Shown piece by piece: positions 35,077 to 43,867 of a DNA stretch of 64,000 nucleotides. The stretch comes from Meiothermus sp. (lineage in GTDB: Bacteria; Deinococcota; Deinococci; Deinococcales; Thermaceae): the NCBI RefSeq assembly GCF_026004115.1, contig NZ_BPIM01000001.1, positions 62,001 to 126,000 of the forward strand. The letters run 5' to 3'. The notes beneath the pieces were generated by a model. That model was not told where the DNA came from, did no database searches, and was given only the letters and a program-made list of their open reading frames with translations. The translations under genes were made by a program, and so were the position numbers. How positions within the stretch are numbered: position 1 is the stretch's first letter; each line of letters opens with the position of its first letter.

Positions 35077-35688
35077 CTACTCCTGTAGGGGCTGTTCCTT
35101 GCGGGGCAATCCGAACTTATGCGCATCCACGAGCATTCGTAGGGCTTTGCCCCGGTGGGAGTGGGCGGCTTTTTGCTCGAGGGTCATCTCGGCGAAGGTT
35201 TTGCCCACCTCGGGCAGGTAAAACAGGGGGTCGTAGCCAAAACCCCACTCCCCCCTGGGGGCCTCGAGGATTTCCCCTTCGGTCTCGCCCCGGTAGAGTT
35301 CCATGTAGCCATCGGGGTAGGCAATCACCACCACGGCCACAAATTTGGCTTTGCGTAGAGCTTTAGGAACTCCCTTGAGGCGCTCGAGCAAATACACATT
35401 GCGCTCCATGTCGGTTTTCTTGTTGCCGTAGCGGGCCGAGTACACCCCAGGCTCCCCCCCCAGGGCCAGGACCTCGAGGCCCGAGTCGTCAGCCAGGGTG
35501 GGCATGCCACTGTGCTTGGCCGCATAGGCCGCTTTCAACACCGCGTTATCCTCAAAGGTAGAGCCTTCTTCGGGCGGCATTTTGAAGGGGTAGTCCAGCA
35601 GGGAAAAGAGCGTCCAGCCCAGGGGCGCCAGCCCCTCTTTAATCTCGCGAAACTTGCCTGGGTTGGACGTAGCAATCAGCATGCGCAT
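35077..35688 (-). CDS. rdgB: Non-canonical purine NTP pyrophosphatase
   Basis: A 203-residue RdgB/HAM1 enzyme that hydrolyses dITP and XTP to keep deaminated purines out of DNA. It has TSNPGKFREIKEGL at the N-terminus, the metal-binding ADDSGLEVLALGGEPGVYSARY, WGFGYDPLFYLPEVGKTFAEM and SHRGKAL. TAAGAT lies 7 nt before the first ATG. A second ATG is two codons on. It ends close to the cupredoxin operon and is preceded by rph on the same strand. Confidence 0.95.
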   Translation of the reverse strand: MRMLIATSNPGKFREIKEGLAPLGWTLFSLLDYPFKMPPEEGSTFEDNAVLKAAYAAKHSGMPTLADDSGLEVLALGGEPGVYSARYGNKKTDMERNVYLLERLKGVPKALRKAKFVAVVVIAYPDGYMELYRGETEGEILEAPRGEWGFGYDPLFYLPEVGKTFAEMTLEQKAAHSHRGKALRMLVDAHKFGLPRKEQPLQE

Positions 35689-35779
35689 CTAGTACATCTT
35701 AACCGCATCATGGCCAAAAGCCGCAGGCATATGAGCAAGCCCATCAATCCAGCGCCCTGTGTGCGGCGGCTACCCCAAA

Positions 35780-36496
35780 TCAAACCCGGTTTTTTAGCTG
35801 TCCATGTACCCGCCGCACCATCTCGGGAATTTGGGCCAGCCCCAGTTCCAGCATGGCCTGATAGGTGGCTTTGGGCACCGGGCGGCCCTCGCCCGCTCCA
35901 TGTAGCTCGATGATGTCGCCCGACCGGGTGGCCACCACCGTCAGATCGGCCCAGGCGTTCTCGTCCTCAACCTGGGTCAAATCCAGCAGCAGGCTGTCAT
36001 CCGCCATCCACCCCACGCTGACTGCTGCAAACTCGGTCAGGGGCCATTCGTCCATCTTGCCTCGGCTAACCAGGCGATCCATAGCCATATGCAAAGCGGC
36101 ATACCCTCCCAAAAGCGAGGCGACTCGGGTTCCACCATCGGCCTGGAGCACATCGGCATCGATCACTACCGTCTTGTTGGGCAACAAGCTCAAATCCAGC
36201 GCAGCCCGAAAGGCCCGACCCATAAACCGCTGAATCTCGGCCGTACGGCCCGAAATTTTTTGCCGTTCTCGCTCCTTACGTTCTTTGGTAGAGCGAGGTA
36301 ACAAGTTGTACTCGGCCATCAGCCAGCCTTCGCGCCCCGAGACGTGCCGGGGTACCCCCTCAGCCAGGGAAACATTCACCAGGACCCGGGTATTTCCCAG
36401 CTCTACCAGTGCCGAACCTTCGGCATACTCTACGTAGCCCATCCGCAGCGTGAGGGGACGCAGCTCCTGGGCCGTGCGGCCATCCTTGCGTTTCAT
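35780..36496 (-). CDS. rph: Ribonuclease PH
   Basis: A phosphorolytic 3'-5' exoribonuclease that trims tRNA 3' ends, 238 residues from ATG 36496. Features: MKRKDGRTAQELRPLTL, EYNLLPRSTKERKERERQK, DADVLQADGGTRVASLLGGY and an AAVSVGWM segment. The longer open frame upstream crosses a tRNA gene and is not coding. TAAAGT lies 7 nt before the ATG. This -10 overlaps the -35 of the divergent tRNA-Thr promoter. Confidence 0.95.
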   Translation of the reverse strand: MKRKDGRTAQELRPLTLRMGYVEYAEGSALVELGNTRVLVNVSLAEGVPRHVSGREGWLMAEYNLLPRSTKERKERERQKISGRTAEIQRFMGRAFRAALDLSLLPNKTVVIDADVLQADGGTRVASLLGGYAALHMAMDRLVSRGKMDEWPLTEFAAVSVGWMADDSLLLDLTQVEDENAWADLTVVATRSGDIIELHGAGEGRPVPKATYQAMLELGLAQIPEMVRRVHGQLKNRV

Positions 36497-36505
36497 CGCC
36501 GCGAC

Positions 36506-36534
36506 TTTACCATACGGGCCGATACCGCTAGAAT
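36506..36534 (+). promoter_or_regulatory. tRNA-Thr promoter
   Basis: TTTACC (36506-36511), 17 bp, TAGAAT (36529-36534), with the tRNA starting 11 bp later. On the opposite strand, TAAAGT (36509-36504) is the -10 of rph, so polymerases for the two genes should compete. Confidence 0.6.
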
Positions 36535-36544
36535 ATCCAAGCGT

Positions 36545-36619
36545 GCCGGTGTAGCTCAGCGGTAGAGCACTCGATTCGTAATCGAGCGGTCGTCGGTTCA
36601 AATCCGACCACCGGCTCCA
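36545..36619 (+). tRNA. tRNA-Thr (anticodon CGT)
   Basis: A full cloverleaf: acceptor GCCGGTG / CACCGGC, D arm with GCTC...GAGC, anticodon stem CTCGA / TCGAG around TTCGTAA (anticodon CGT, reading ACG), and T arm GTCGG TTCAAAT CCGAC. The discriminator T is followed by encoded CCA. Confidence 0.95.
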
Positions 36620-36649
36620 ACTAAGCCAATCCGGGCACCAGCGGTCCAA

Positions 36650-37474
36650 CTAGCCCAGTTGCTGCTTTAGCCAGGGGGCCAGGTCGGTAAGGCTTTGCAC
36701 TTCGTAAATTGTCCTGGCCAGGGGGCCATAAACCACCAGTGGCACCGGATTGAGGGTGTGCTGGGCATGCCAGGGTTCTTCGGCATTGCCGTGGTCGGCG
36801 GTGAGGATTAGTGTGACGCCAGCGCTTGCGTTCAGAAAGCCGTACAGAAACCGATCCAGCTCTACAAAGCGCTCGTCGAGCTTATCCGGTAAGCGGTGGG
36901 CCGAATAATCCAGGGCCCAGCTTTCCAAGATGGTCAGATCGTGCTCTCGGGCTGTCCGGGCCAGGCGCTCGCCTGCAGCTTCCGGCCCTGGCCAGAAGGC
37001 AGGCAAAAAGGCCTTGGGGTGCTCGATGGGAAGAAGCTCCAGGTTGGCTGCTCTGGCGGCAAATCCAAAGGCCGAAAGCAGATTACGGCGGCTCTCCCTT
37101 ACCCTTTCCAGATACTCGCGCCGGTAGGCGTTGGCGTGCAAAACCCGCAAGCCCTGCTGCACGGCCCAGACCTGGAGGCTATCCTGTTGCAGCAGCTTTT
37201 GCAGCTTGCTAAAGGGGTGCGGCCCCTGGTGATGGCCCAGCAACATGGCCGCGTTGTGCCCGGTCAGCAAGGTGGTCTGGCCCGTGCCCGACTGCGGCAA
37301 GCCCTCTACCCCAAGCCGCGCATCCAGGACGCGATAGGCCAGATGGGACTTGCTAATCGGCTGGCGACCAAACCCACCGCTCAAAGCCCGCAGGGTGGGC
37401 AAAGTCAAGCGCCGAAGGGGGCTGCGGAGGTCGTCGGAGAGTCCCAGGCCATCCACAAACAAAAACGCCAGCAC
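36650..37474 (-). CDS. Alkaline phosphatase superfamily metalloenzyme (phosphoglycerate mutase-related)
   Basis: The 275 residues show FLFVDGLGL at the N-terminus (first metal Asp), LPQSGTGQTTLLTG (catalytic Ser/Thr region), and ILTADHGNAEEPWHAQHTLN with the metal Asp/His cluster. This is the pattern of cofactor-independent phosphoglycerate mutase and phosphopentomutase relatives, but the protein is much shorter than either, so the substrate is open. I prefer GTG 37474 to the upstream ATG 37528: TTGACC, 18 bp, CACAAT lies just before it, 6 nt from the GTG. Confidence 0.75.
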   Translation of the reverse strand: MLAFLFVDGLGLSDDLRSPLRRLTLPTLRALSGGFGRQPISKSHLAYRVLDARLGVEGLPQSGTGQTTLLTGHNAAMLLGHHQGPHPFSKLQKLLQQDSLQVWAVQQGLRVLHANAYRREYLERVRESRRNLLSAFGFAARAANLELLPIEHPKAFLPAFWPGPEAAGERLARTAREHDLTILESWALDYSAHRLPDKLDERFVELDRFLYGFLNASAGVTLILTADHGNAEEPWHAQHTLNPVPLVVYGPLARTIYEVQSLTDLAPWLKQQLG

Positions 37475-37635
37475 CCAGGCATTGTGCGCTTTTGAGGGTG
37501 GAATGGTCAAATCCGAAGCAATGCGCACCGCGAAGGGCTAAGCCACTATCACTGCCCATGACCCAAACATGCAACCTGGAACACAGCCAGGCCCACCTCC
37601 AGGAGCGCATGATGGTAAGCGAAAGGAGCCATGCT

Positions 37636-38055
37636 ATGCCCATACGTTCAGCCAACGCGGTCTGGAAAGGTACCCTGAAGGAAGGTCAAGGCCACCTGAA
37701 ACTAGAAAGCGGGGTGTACGAGGGCCCTTATACCTGGGCCTCGAGGTTCGCCGATGCCAGCGGCACCAACCCCGAGGAACTGATGGGCGCGGCCCATGCC
37801 GGCTGCTACGCCATGTTTCTTTCGGCTTTGCTCACCAACAACAACACCCCGCCCGAAGAACTGAATGCTACTGCCAAGGTACACCTAGGCGACGGCCCCA
37901 CCGTCACCAAAATCGAGCTTCATCTGGTGGCTAAAGTGCCCGGTATTGATGCAGACAAGTTTCAGGAGCTGGCCCAGGAAGCCAAGGCTAAGTGTCCCAT
38001 TTCCAAAGCCTTGGCGGCGGTTCCCGAAATTACCCTCGAGGCCCGACTGGCCTGA
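37636..38055 (+). CDS. OsmC/Ohr family peroxiredoxin
   Basis: A 139-residue OsmC-type thiol peroxidase. It has the two conserved cysteines in MGAAHAGCYAMFLSALL and KAKCPISKAL, plus an Arg/Glu pair (ASRFADASG, NPEELM) near the first. It should reduce organic hydroperoxides. The ATG at 37636 follows an AAGGAG site 8 nt upstream. The frame is open earlier, but that part overlaps the start of the divergent phosphatase-family gene. Confidence 0.9.
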   Translation: MPIRSANAVWKGTLKEGQGHLKLESGVYEGPYTWASRFADASGTNPEELMGAAHAGCYAMFLSALLTNNNTPPEELNATAKVHLGDGPTVTKIELHLVAKVPGIDADKFQELAQEAKAKCPISKALAAVPEITLEARLA

Positions 38056-38143
38056 GTACCACCGAACCAAGGTAAACCCCCAGGGGAAATGGCGCTTGAG
38101 GATTTAATATACTTGAACATCTATAGCGCCGGAGCCAAACGTA

Positions 38144-38713
38144 GTGTTGAATGGAGGCGTGGAGCCAGACACTGCCCTGCTGTCGTGCCTTGCCAAAGGG
38201 GATGAGCGTGCGTTGGAAGAGCTATACCGTCGCTATAGCCCCTCGCTGTACGCGCTTCTCCTGCGGATGCTCCAGAGCCGCGAGGAGGCCGAAGAGATTT
38301 TGCAAGATAGTTTTGTCCAGCTTTACCGGGAGGCCGCCCGTTACCAGCCGGAGCGCGGCAGCGTGACGGCATTTTTATTCACCATCGGGCGTAATTTAGC
38401 CCTCTCGCGTTTACGCAGCCGCAAGGCCAGGCCCCAGAAACTGGAAGACCACGACCTGCACAGCCCGGATCAGGAGCTGGGCCTGTGGCGGGAGGACGAT
38501 CCCACCGACCGGATTCTGGTACGCCGGGCCTTGCAAAGGCTCGAGCCCTCCGACCGCCAACTGTTAGAAGAAGCCTTTTTCGATGGCTTTAGCCACACTG
38601 AGCTGGCCGAGCGCCATCAGCTACCTTTGGGTACGGTCAAGACCCGGCTGCGCCGGGCCCTGCTCAAGCTACGCGCGTACCTGGGCGGGCCGCAGGTTTC
38701 GGAGGAAGCATGA
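38144..38713 (+). CDS. ECF-type sigma factor
   Basis: A 189-residue sigma-70 factor with region 2 (about 25-95: EELYRRYSPSLYALLLRML, DSFVQLYREA) and region 4 (about 130-180: LEEAFFDGFSHTELAERHQL, LGTVKTRLRRALLKLRAYL). Regions 1 and 3 are absent, as in ECF factors. It overlaps the anti-sigma gene by 4 bp (ATGA), which fits joint production. The GTG at 38144 is the longest start; GTG a few codons downstream is possible. TAATAT at 38104 could be part of an upstream promoter. Confidence 0.92.
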   Translation: MLNGGVEPDTALLSCLAKGDERALEELYRRYSPSLYALLLRMLQSREEAEEILQDSFVQLYREAARYQPERGSVTAFLFTIGRNLALSRLRSRKARPQKLEDHDLHSPDQELGLWREDDPTDRILVRRALQRLEPSDRQLLEEAFFDGFSHTELAERHQLPLGTVKTRLRRALLKLRAYLGGPQVSEEA

Positions 38714-39351
38714 AAGACCTCCGCGAACTGCTGCCCGACTACGCCCTGGGCCTACTGGAGGGCGAGGAAAAGACCCGGCTCGAGCAAGCCCTGCAATCCT
38801 CTGCCGAACTGCGTCAGGAACTCCTGGAGCTTCAGGCGGCGCTGCTGCGCCTCCCCGAGAGCCTGCCGCCGGTAACGCCACCCCCGCGCGTATGGGCCCG
38901 GATTCAGCAAAGAACCCACCCCAGGCGGAATTTCTTGCGTTGGGCGGCTGCGGTGTTGGTAGTGGCGGCGCTGGGTTTGGGGGGCTGGGGCGTGGGTCTG
39001 TACCGGCAGTACCAGACACTCGCTCAGGAACAGGCCAAGGTAGCCCGCTGGCTGGTCGACCCCGAGGTGAAGTGGCAACTCATCAAGAACAGCGAAGGCC
39101 AGTCCTTTGGCACCATGCTCTGGCGGGAGGAGGGGCCCTGCTTGATGGTGCTGCGCGAGCCTCCGCCTCCAGGCAGGGTCTACCAGGCCTGGGGCCGCAA
39201 GAACGGCGAAGAGCCGGTCTCGCTGGGGGTTTTTTCGGGGCGAGTGTTCGAAACCAACTACGAAGGGTTCGACTTTATGGGGGTGAGCCTCGAGCCCCCC
39301 GGCGGCAGCCCCCAGCCCACCGAACCCCTGGGCCGGGTGCCCACCTCGTAG
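38710..39351 (+). CDS. Anti-sigma factor (RskA type)
   Basis: The 213 residues have a cytoplasmic N-terminal part (1-70: LRELLPDYALGLLEGEEKTR), one membrane helix at about 78-98 (FLRWAAAVLVVAALGLGGWG), and an extracytoplasmic RskA_C domain with RVYQAWGRKNGEEPVSLGVF. It should bind and hold the sigma factor encoded just upstream until a signal outside the membrane triggers its cleavage. No zinc H-x3-C-x2-C motif is seen. It converges on the aldehyde dehydrogenase gene with 2 bp between stops. Confidence 0.85.
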   Translation: MKDLRELLPDYALGLLEGEEKTRLEQALQSSAELRQELLELQAALLRLPESLPPVTPPPRVWARIQQRTHPRRNFLRWAAAVLVVAALGLGGWGVGLYRQYQTLAQEQAKVARWLVDPEVKWQLIKNSEGQSFGTMLWREEGPCLMVLREPPPPGRVYQAWGRKNGEEPVSLGVFSGRVFETNYEGFDFMGVSLEPPGGSPQPTEPLGRVPTS

Positions 39352-39353
39352 CC

Positions 39354-41018
39354 CTATACCCGGTACCACAGGCGGGTCAGCCACTTGAAGCCCCGCAAGG
39401 CTGCCGTGACGATGCGCCCGTACCAGCCCCTCGGAAGCCAGGTCGGGCCAGTGACGGGAATCAGGCGCTCGATGGCAATGGTCTGCACCTCGGTAAAGCG
39501 GTAGAGCCCTTCCCTGCCGTGCCGCCGCCCCAGACCCGAGGCCTTGAAGCCGCCCATGGGGGCGTCCATCGAGGCCCAGGCCGCGGCGTAGCTCTCGTTG
39601 ATGTTGACCGTTCCGGCCTGGATGCGCGCGGCCACTTCGCGGCCCTTACGAAGGTCTTTGGTCCAGACACTGGCATTGAGGCCATACTCGCTGTGGTTGA
39701 TGAGGGTGAGTACCTGCTCGAGGTCGCTAAACCGGTACAGGCTCACCACCGGGCCAAAGGTCTCCTCGCCGTACACGCGCATCTCTGGGGTGACGCCTGT
39801 AAGGATGGTCGGCTCGAAAAAGAGCGGGCCCAGGTCGGGCCTGGGCCGCCCGCCCGCCAGCACCCTGGCCCCTTTGGCTACCGCGTCCTGCACGTGGGCC
39901 AGCACGGTGTCGAACTGCCGCTGCACGGTCAGGGAGCCCATCTGCGAGCGGTGGTCAAGGGTGGCCCCCAGGCGCAGATTCAGGGTTTTTTCCACTAAGC
40001 GCTTAGTAAAGGCCTCGAAGACTTTTTCGTGGACATATATGCGCTCGAGCGAGACGCAAAGCTGCCCCGCATTGGCAAAGGCCCCGTGAATGGCCCCGTC
40101 CACGGCAGCCTCGAGGTTGGCATCCTCCAGCACCAGCATGGGGTTTTTGCCGCCGAGCTCGAGGCTCACCCCTATCAGCCGCTCACCGGCCTGCCGGGCC
40201 ACCTTGCGCCCGGTGGGGGTGCTGCCGGTCAGGGCGATGAAGTCGGCCGAGGCCACCAGGGCCGCTCCCACCTCCGCCCCGCCGGTCACAATTTGAAACA
40301 GCTCGGCTGGCAGACCGGCCTCCTCCATCAGGGCCTGAATCCACAAAGCCGTAAAAGTGGTCTGGGGGTCGGGCTTGAGCACCACCGCATTGCCTGCCAT
40401 CAGGGCCGGAATCGGCTCACTGACCGCCATGACCAGTGGGTAGTTCCAGGGCGAGATCACCCCCACCACCCCCACCGGGTGGCGGTACTCCCAGGTCTGG
40501 GTCAGGCCCACAAAAGTACCGCCGGTGCGCCTTGGCCGCAGCCAGCCGGGGCTACGGGTAGCGTAGAACTGCGCCACGATGGCCGAGTCCAACAGCTCCT
40601 CCTGGGCATCGCGGCGGGCCTTGCCGGTTTCGTACTGGGTCAGGTCGAGGATTTCTTCCTGCCGCTTTAGGAGCAGGTCGTGAAAGCGCAGCATGATGCG
40701 CGCCCTGGCTTTGGGATCCACTTTAGCCCAGGCGGCCTGGGCCGTTCTGGCGAGCCGGACGGCCTGCTCTACATCCTCGGGGGTGCAAATCGGAATGGCC
40801 CCCAGCACGCTTCCATCGAAGGGGGAGTACAGGGTCTGTCGGGCCCGTTCGCCCCATAGCGATACCCGCCTGGCCAGCCGTTCTAACAGTTCGGGGGTGA
40901 ACTGAGGGGCCTCGCGGGGAGGATTGACCGCGCGAAGGCGTCCGGTCTCGAGCATCTTGAACCCATATTGGGCTGAAAAATCGGCCCCGTCAAGATCTTC
41001 TACAAACCCGAAGCGCAC
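39354..41018 (-). CDS. Aldehyde dehydrogenase (succinic semialdehyde dehydrogenase-like)
   Basis: A 554-residue ALDH. It has ISPWNYPLVMAVSEPIPALM, the NAD(P)-binding LTGSTPTGRKVARQAG, the general base in SLELGGKNPMLV and the nucleophile in FANAGQLCVSLERIYV. The C-terminus has a 25-residue basic tail after the usual end (GRIVTAALRGFKWLTRLW), as in GabD2-like enzymes, where it may contact the membrane. The start is uncertain: GTG 41018 or ATG 40955. The gene diverges from malF, and the malF operator lies between them. Confidence 0.88.
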   Translation of the reverse strand: MRFGFVEDLDGADFSAQYGFKMLETGRLRAVNPPREAPQFTPELLERLARRVSLWGERARQTLYSPFDGSVLGAIPICTPEDVEQAVRLARTAQAAWAKVDPKARARIMLRFHDLLLKRQEEILDLTQYETGKARRDAQEELLDSAIVAQFYATRSPGWLRPRRTGGTFVGLTQTWEYRHPVGVVGVISPWNYPLVMAVSEPIPALMAGNAVVLKPDPQTTFTALWIQALMEEAGLPAELFQIVTGGAEVGAALVASADFIALTGSTPTGRKVARQAGERLIGVSLELGGKNPMLVLEDANLEAAVDGAIHGAFANAGQLCVSLERIYVHEKVFEAFTKRLVEKTLNLRLGATLDHRSQMGSLTVQRQFDTVLAHVQDAVAKGARVLAGGRPRPDLGPLFFEPTILTGVTPEMRVYGEETFGPVVSLYRFSDLEQVLTLINHSEYGLNASVWTKDLRKGREVAARIQAGTVNINESYAAAWASMDAPMGGFKASGLGRRHGREGLYRFTEVQTIAIERLIPVTGPTWLPRGWYGRIVTAALRGFKWLTRLWYRV

Positions 41019-41044
41019 CGCTCAAGCAAGGCTGGATGGCAAAA

Positions 41045-41062
41045 TATAAAAGCGCTTCCATC
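41045..41062 (+). promoter_or_regulatory. Operator shared with malQ, upstream of malF
   Basis: TATAAAAGCGCTTCCATC, identical to the malQ operator at 17 of 18 positions and in the same orientation relative to the downstream mal gene. It lies 125 bp before malF. It also lies upstream of the divergent aldehyde dehydrogenase gene, where TATATT on the minus strand could be a -10. The malF -10 itself is not clear; TTATAC at 41156-41161 is a candidate. Confidence 0.6.
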
Positions 41063-41186
41063 ACGACCCAAAGCATCAAGCCGGCCTCGAGGCCCTTACA
41101 AATTAAGGCCGCCTTGTATATGCTGGGGGCGTTCAAAAAGGTTCATTGATTGGGCTTATACCAAACAACGTTAACGGAGGTTTTTT

Positions 41187-42539
41187 ATGTATCGATCCCC
41201 CCCTGGCGCTCGAGGTTTTTTGATCGCGATTGGGTTGTTGGGTGGAGCCCTGATCGTTGCCGCGCTGGTCGGATTGCTAATTTTCTGGGGTTTGCAAGCT
41301 GCTTTCCCCAGGCCGGTGGATCAAAGCTACCCCGGCTACCTCATTCTGGTGTTTGGCACCATTGTCCTTATTCCCATTCTGGTAATGCTGGGGCGGCGGG
41401 TTCCCTACCTGACCGACTGGTACTACCTCCTCCCGGCCATCACCTTCTTGCTGGCCTTCACGCTGTTTCCCATCATCCTGACCATCTACTATGGTTTCAC
41501 CGATTACACCGGCATCCGCAACGGCAAACCCGACCGCTCCACCGAGACCGAGGTTGTGCGCGTGGAAGAACGGCAGTTGTTTGTGGACGGCAACGCCCAC
41601 GACCTGCTGCGCTGCGACCAGCCCGACTGCGCGGGCCAGGCCCTGGAAATCACCACCCGTACCCAGCGAGCCCGCGTGACCGCAGAGCAGGCCAGCGGGG
41701 GCACCATCACCCTCACCGCGCCTCCGCCCTTCACCCCCACCCTGGTCTACAAAATCAACGACTTCCAGTTTATCGGCTTGCGCAATTTTGCCGAGATTTT
41801 TAGCCGCGCAGGCACCATTCTGATTCCAGTGCTGATCTGGAACATTATTTTCGCAGCGGGTGCCGTGTTTGTGGGGGCCATCCCGGGACTCGTTCTGGGC
41901 CTGATGCTCAACAACAAAAACCTGGCCTTGCGGGGCTTTTATCGCACGGCCCTGATCATCTCCTGGGCCATTCCGGTGGTCATCAGCGTGCAGATTTTCA
42001 CCGCCATGCTCAACGTGCAGTTTGGCCCCATCAACCGCTTGTTGGGGCTGCTGGGCTCCTATCCGGTTCCCTGGCTTACCGACCCCGAGTGGTTCAAGAT
42101 GTCGGCCCTGCTTATCAGCCTGTGGCTGGGGTTTCCCTACTGGATGACCGCCACCCTGGGCGCCCTCTCCACCATCCCCGATGATGTGTACGAGGCGGCC
42201 AAAATAGACGGGGCCAATGGCCTTCAGACCCTCACCGGTATCACCTTGCCCCTGCTGCGCCAGCCCTTCATCCCATTGGTGCTGGGCTCGTTCGCCTTCA
42301 ACTTTAACAATTTTGGGCTGATTTATCTCATGGGAACGCAGCCGGGTGTGGAGGGGCGCCCTTCTACCGCCCAGGCCGCCGACATTCTTATTACCTGGGC
42401 CTACAAAACGGCTTTCCAGTCCGACGGTGGCCAGGCTTACGGCCTTGGAGGGGCCATATCCATCCTGATTTTCTTCCTCACTGTGGCTATTAGCCTGATT
42501 AACTTCCGCTTTACCGGCGCCCTCAAGGAGGTGCGCTGA
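41187..42539 (+). CDS. malF: Maltose ABC transporter permease MalF
   Basis: A 450-residue membrane protein with two N-terminal helices, a third at about 80-105, a periplasmic insert (about 115-195) and then a six-helix permease domain. It ends with the coupling-helix EAA motif (EAAKIDGANGLQTLTGITLP), which docks on the ATPase. No ATPase gene (malK) is present in the window, so the system must use one from elsewhere. A CGGAGG site precedes the ATG. It overlaps malG by one base. Confidence 0.93.
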   Translation: MYRSPPGARGFLIAIGLLGGALIVAALVGLLIFWGLQAAFPRPVDQSYPGYLILVFGTIVLIPILVMLGRRVPYLTDWYYLLPAITFLLAFTLFPIILTIYYGFTDYTGIRNGKPDRSTETEVVRVEERQLFVDGNAHDLLRCDQPDCAGQALEITTRTQRARVTAEQASGGTITLTAPPPFTPTLVYKINDFQFIGLRNFAEIFSRAGTILIPVLIWNIIFAAGAVFVGAIPGLVLGLMLNNKNLALRGFYRTALIISWAIPVVISVQIFTAMLNVQFGPINRLLGLLGSYPVPWLTDPEWFKMSALLISLWLGFPYWMTATLGALSTIPDDVYEAAKIDGANGLQTLTGITLPLLRQPFIPLVLGSFAFNFNNFGLIYLMGTQPGVEGRPSTAQAADILITWAYKTAFQSDGGQAYGLGGAISILIFFLTVAISLINFRFTGALKEVR

Positions 42540-43867
42540 TGGCTGCCCTTTCACGTTATCTCGGCTGGGCGCTGCTCAGCCTCATGGCTGCCTGGGTGCT
42601 TTTTGTCTACTTCCCCGGCCTCCTGGCCCGCATTCAGCCCAACACCCCTCCAGGTTTTATTCGCATCGAGAACGGCTGGGTTTATGCCCTGAGCGGCCTC
42701 CTGATTATCATCGGGCTGATTCTGGCCTACGCCTGGCTGGTCACCTATATCAACAACAGCCGCACCCGTCGCAAGCGCAGCTTCTGGCCCCTCTTTGGGC
42801 AGGGCCTCACCCACCTGTTCATGTTTTTGGTGCTGGTCTTTGCCTATTATCCAGTGCTGCAAATTCTGGCCGCCTCCTTCGACCCCCGCAATACCCTTTA
42901 TCGCATTCTGCCCCCAGCCAGCGACAACCTGCTGGTGCGGGCCCGGGTGATACCGGACTTCTCGCAACTTAGCTGGGAAAACTACGCCAAGCTTTTCGAT
43001 GGCTTTATCCTCTACCCTTACCAGGCGGTCTTGCTGGCGATTGCAGCCCTATGCCTGGTTCTTGTCATTGCCATGGCTGCCTATCGCCGTATCATTGGGG
43101 ACGACCGAACCGATAGTTCCTGGGCCTTGCTACAAGGACGCAGCCTGACGATCTTTGCCATCCTCAGCTTCATCCTGGTCATCTTCCTCTCCCCTGCCCA
43201 GTTCACCGGCCAGGGCACCGAGGCCAAGTTTGTGCTGTGGGTGCGCAACACCTTGTTTGTTTCAGGCATTACTGGCATCCTGGCGGTACTGCTGACCGCT
43301 ACGGCGGGCTATGCGTTTGCCCGGTTCAACTTTCCGGGGCGCTACACCATGCTGCTGGTGTTTATTTTCATTCAGATGTTCCCGGGATTCTTGGGCCTGG
43401 TTGCGACCTACATCCTGATTTCCAACCTGGGCCTCCTGAATACCTTTACCGGCCTGGTGCTGGCCTACTCGGGCGGCATTATCAGCTTTGGAACCTGGGT
43501 CTACAAGGGTTTTCTAGAAAGCATCTCCAAAAGCCTGGAGGAGGCCGCCCTGATTGACGGGGCCAGCAAGTGGCAGGTCTTTACCAAAATCCTGATGCCC
43601 CTTTCGGCGCCCATGTTCGTGTTTATCTTTTTGCTACAGTTTGTGGGCACTTACTCGGAGTTTATTGTGGCCAACCTGTTCCTCACCGGGGTGGAGTCCT
43701 GGACGGTGGGGATGGGGCTGCGCAACTTTACTACCGGGCAGTTCTCCACCCGCTGGGGGCTGTTCGCCGCGGCGGCGGTGCTGGGCTCGCTGCCCATTCT
43801 GCTGACCTTCTACGGGTTCCAGCGTTATTTCGTATCGGGATACACCGCAGGCTCGGTGAAGGAATGA
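42539..43867 (+). CDS. malG: Maltose ABC transporter permease MalG
   Basis: A 442-residue permease, longer than E. coli MalG (296) because of about 130 additional N-terminal residues with two helices. The core has six helices and the EAA motif (EEAALIDGASKWQVFTKILM). Between the first core helix and the rest is an extended loop (about 115-145) and a second soluble insert. The start codon overlaps the malF stop (TGATG), and the stop overlaps the next gene (ATGA), so the three genes form a coupled operon. Confidence 0.92.
   Translation: MAALSRYLGWALLSLMAAWVLFVYFPGLLARIQPNTPPGFIRIENGWVYALSGLLIIIGLILAYAWLVTYINNSRTRRKRSFWPLFGQGLTHLFMFLVLVFAYYPVLQILAASFDPRNTLYRILPPASDNLLVRARVIPDFSQLSWENYAKLFDGFILYPYQAVLLAIAALCLVLVIAMAAYRRIIGDDRTDSSWALLQGRSLTIFAILSFILVIFLSPAQFTGQGTEAKFVLWVRNTLFVSGITGILAVLLTATAGYAFARFNFPGRYTMLLVFIFIQMFPGFLGLVATYILISNLGLLNTFTGLVLAYSGGIISFGTWVYKGFLESISKSLEEAALIDGASKWQVFTKILMPLSAPMFVFIFLLQFVGTYSEFIVANLFLTGVESWTVGMGLRNFTTGQFSTRWGLFAAAAVLGSLPILLTFYGFQRYFVSGYTAGSVKE

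Noticed and set aside
39990-40005. Further AAGCGCTT words, also at about 6360 and 26657
   Set aside because: The core alone is present, without the flanking TATA and CCATC of the malQ/malF operator, and two of the three are inside genes. Treated as chance.
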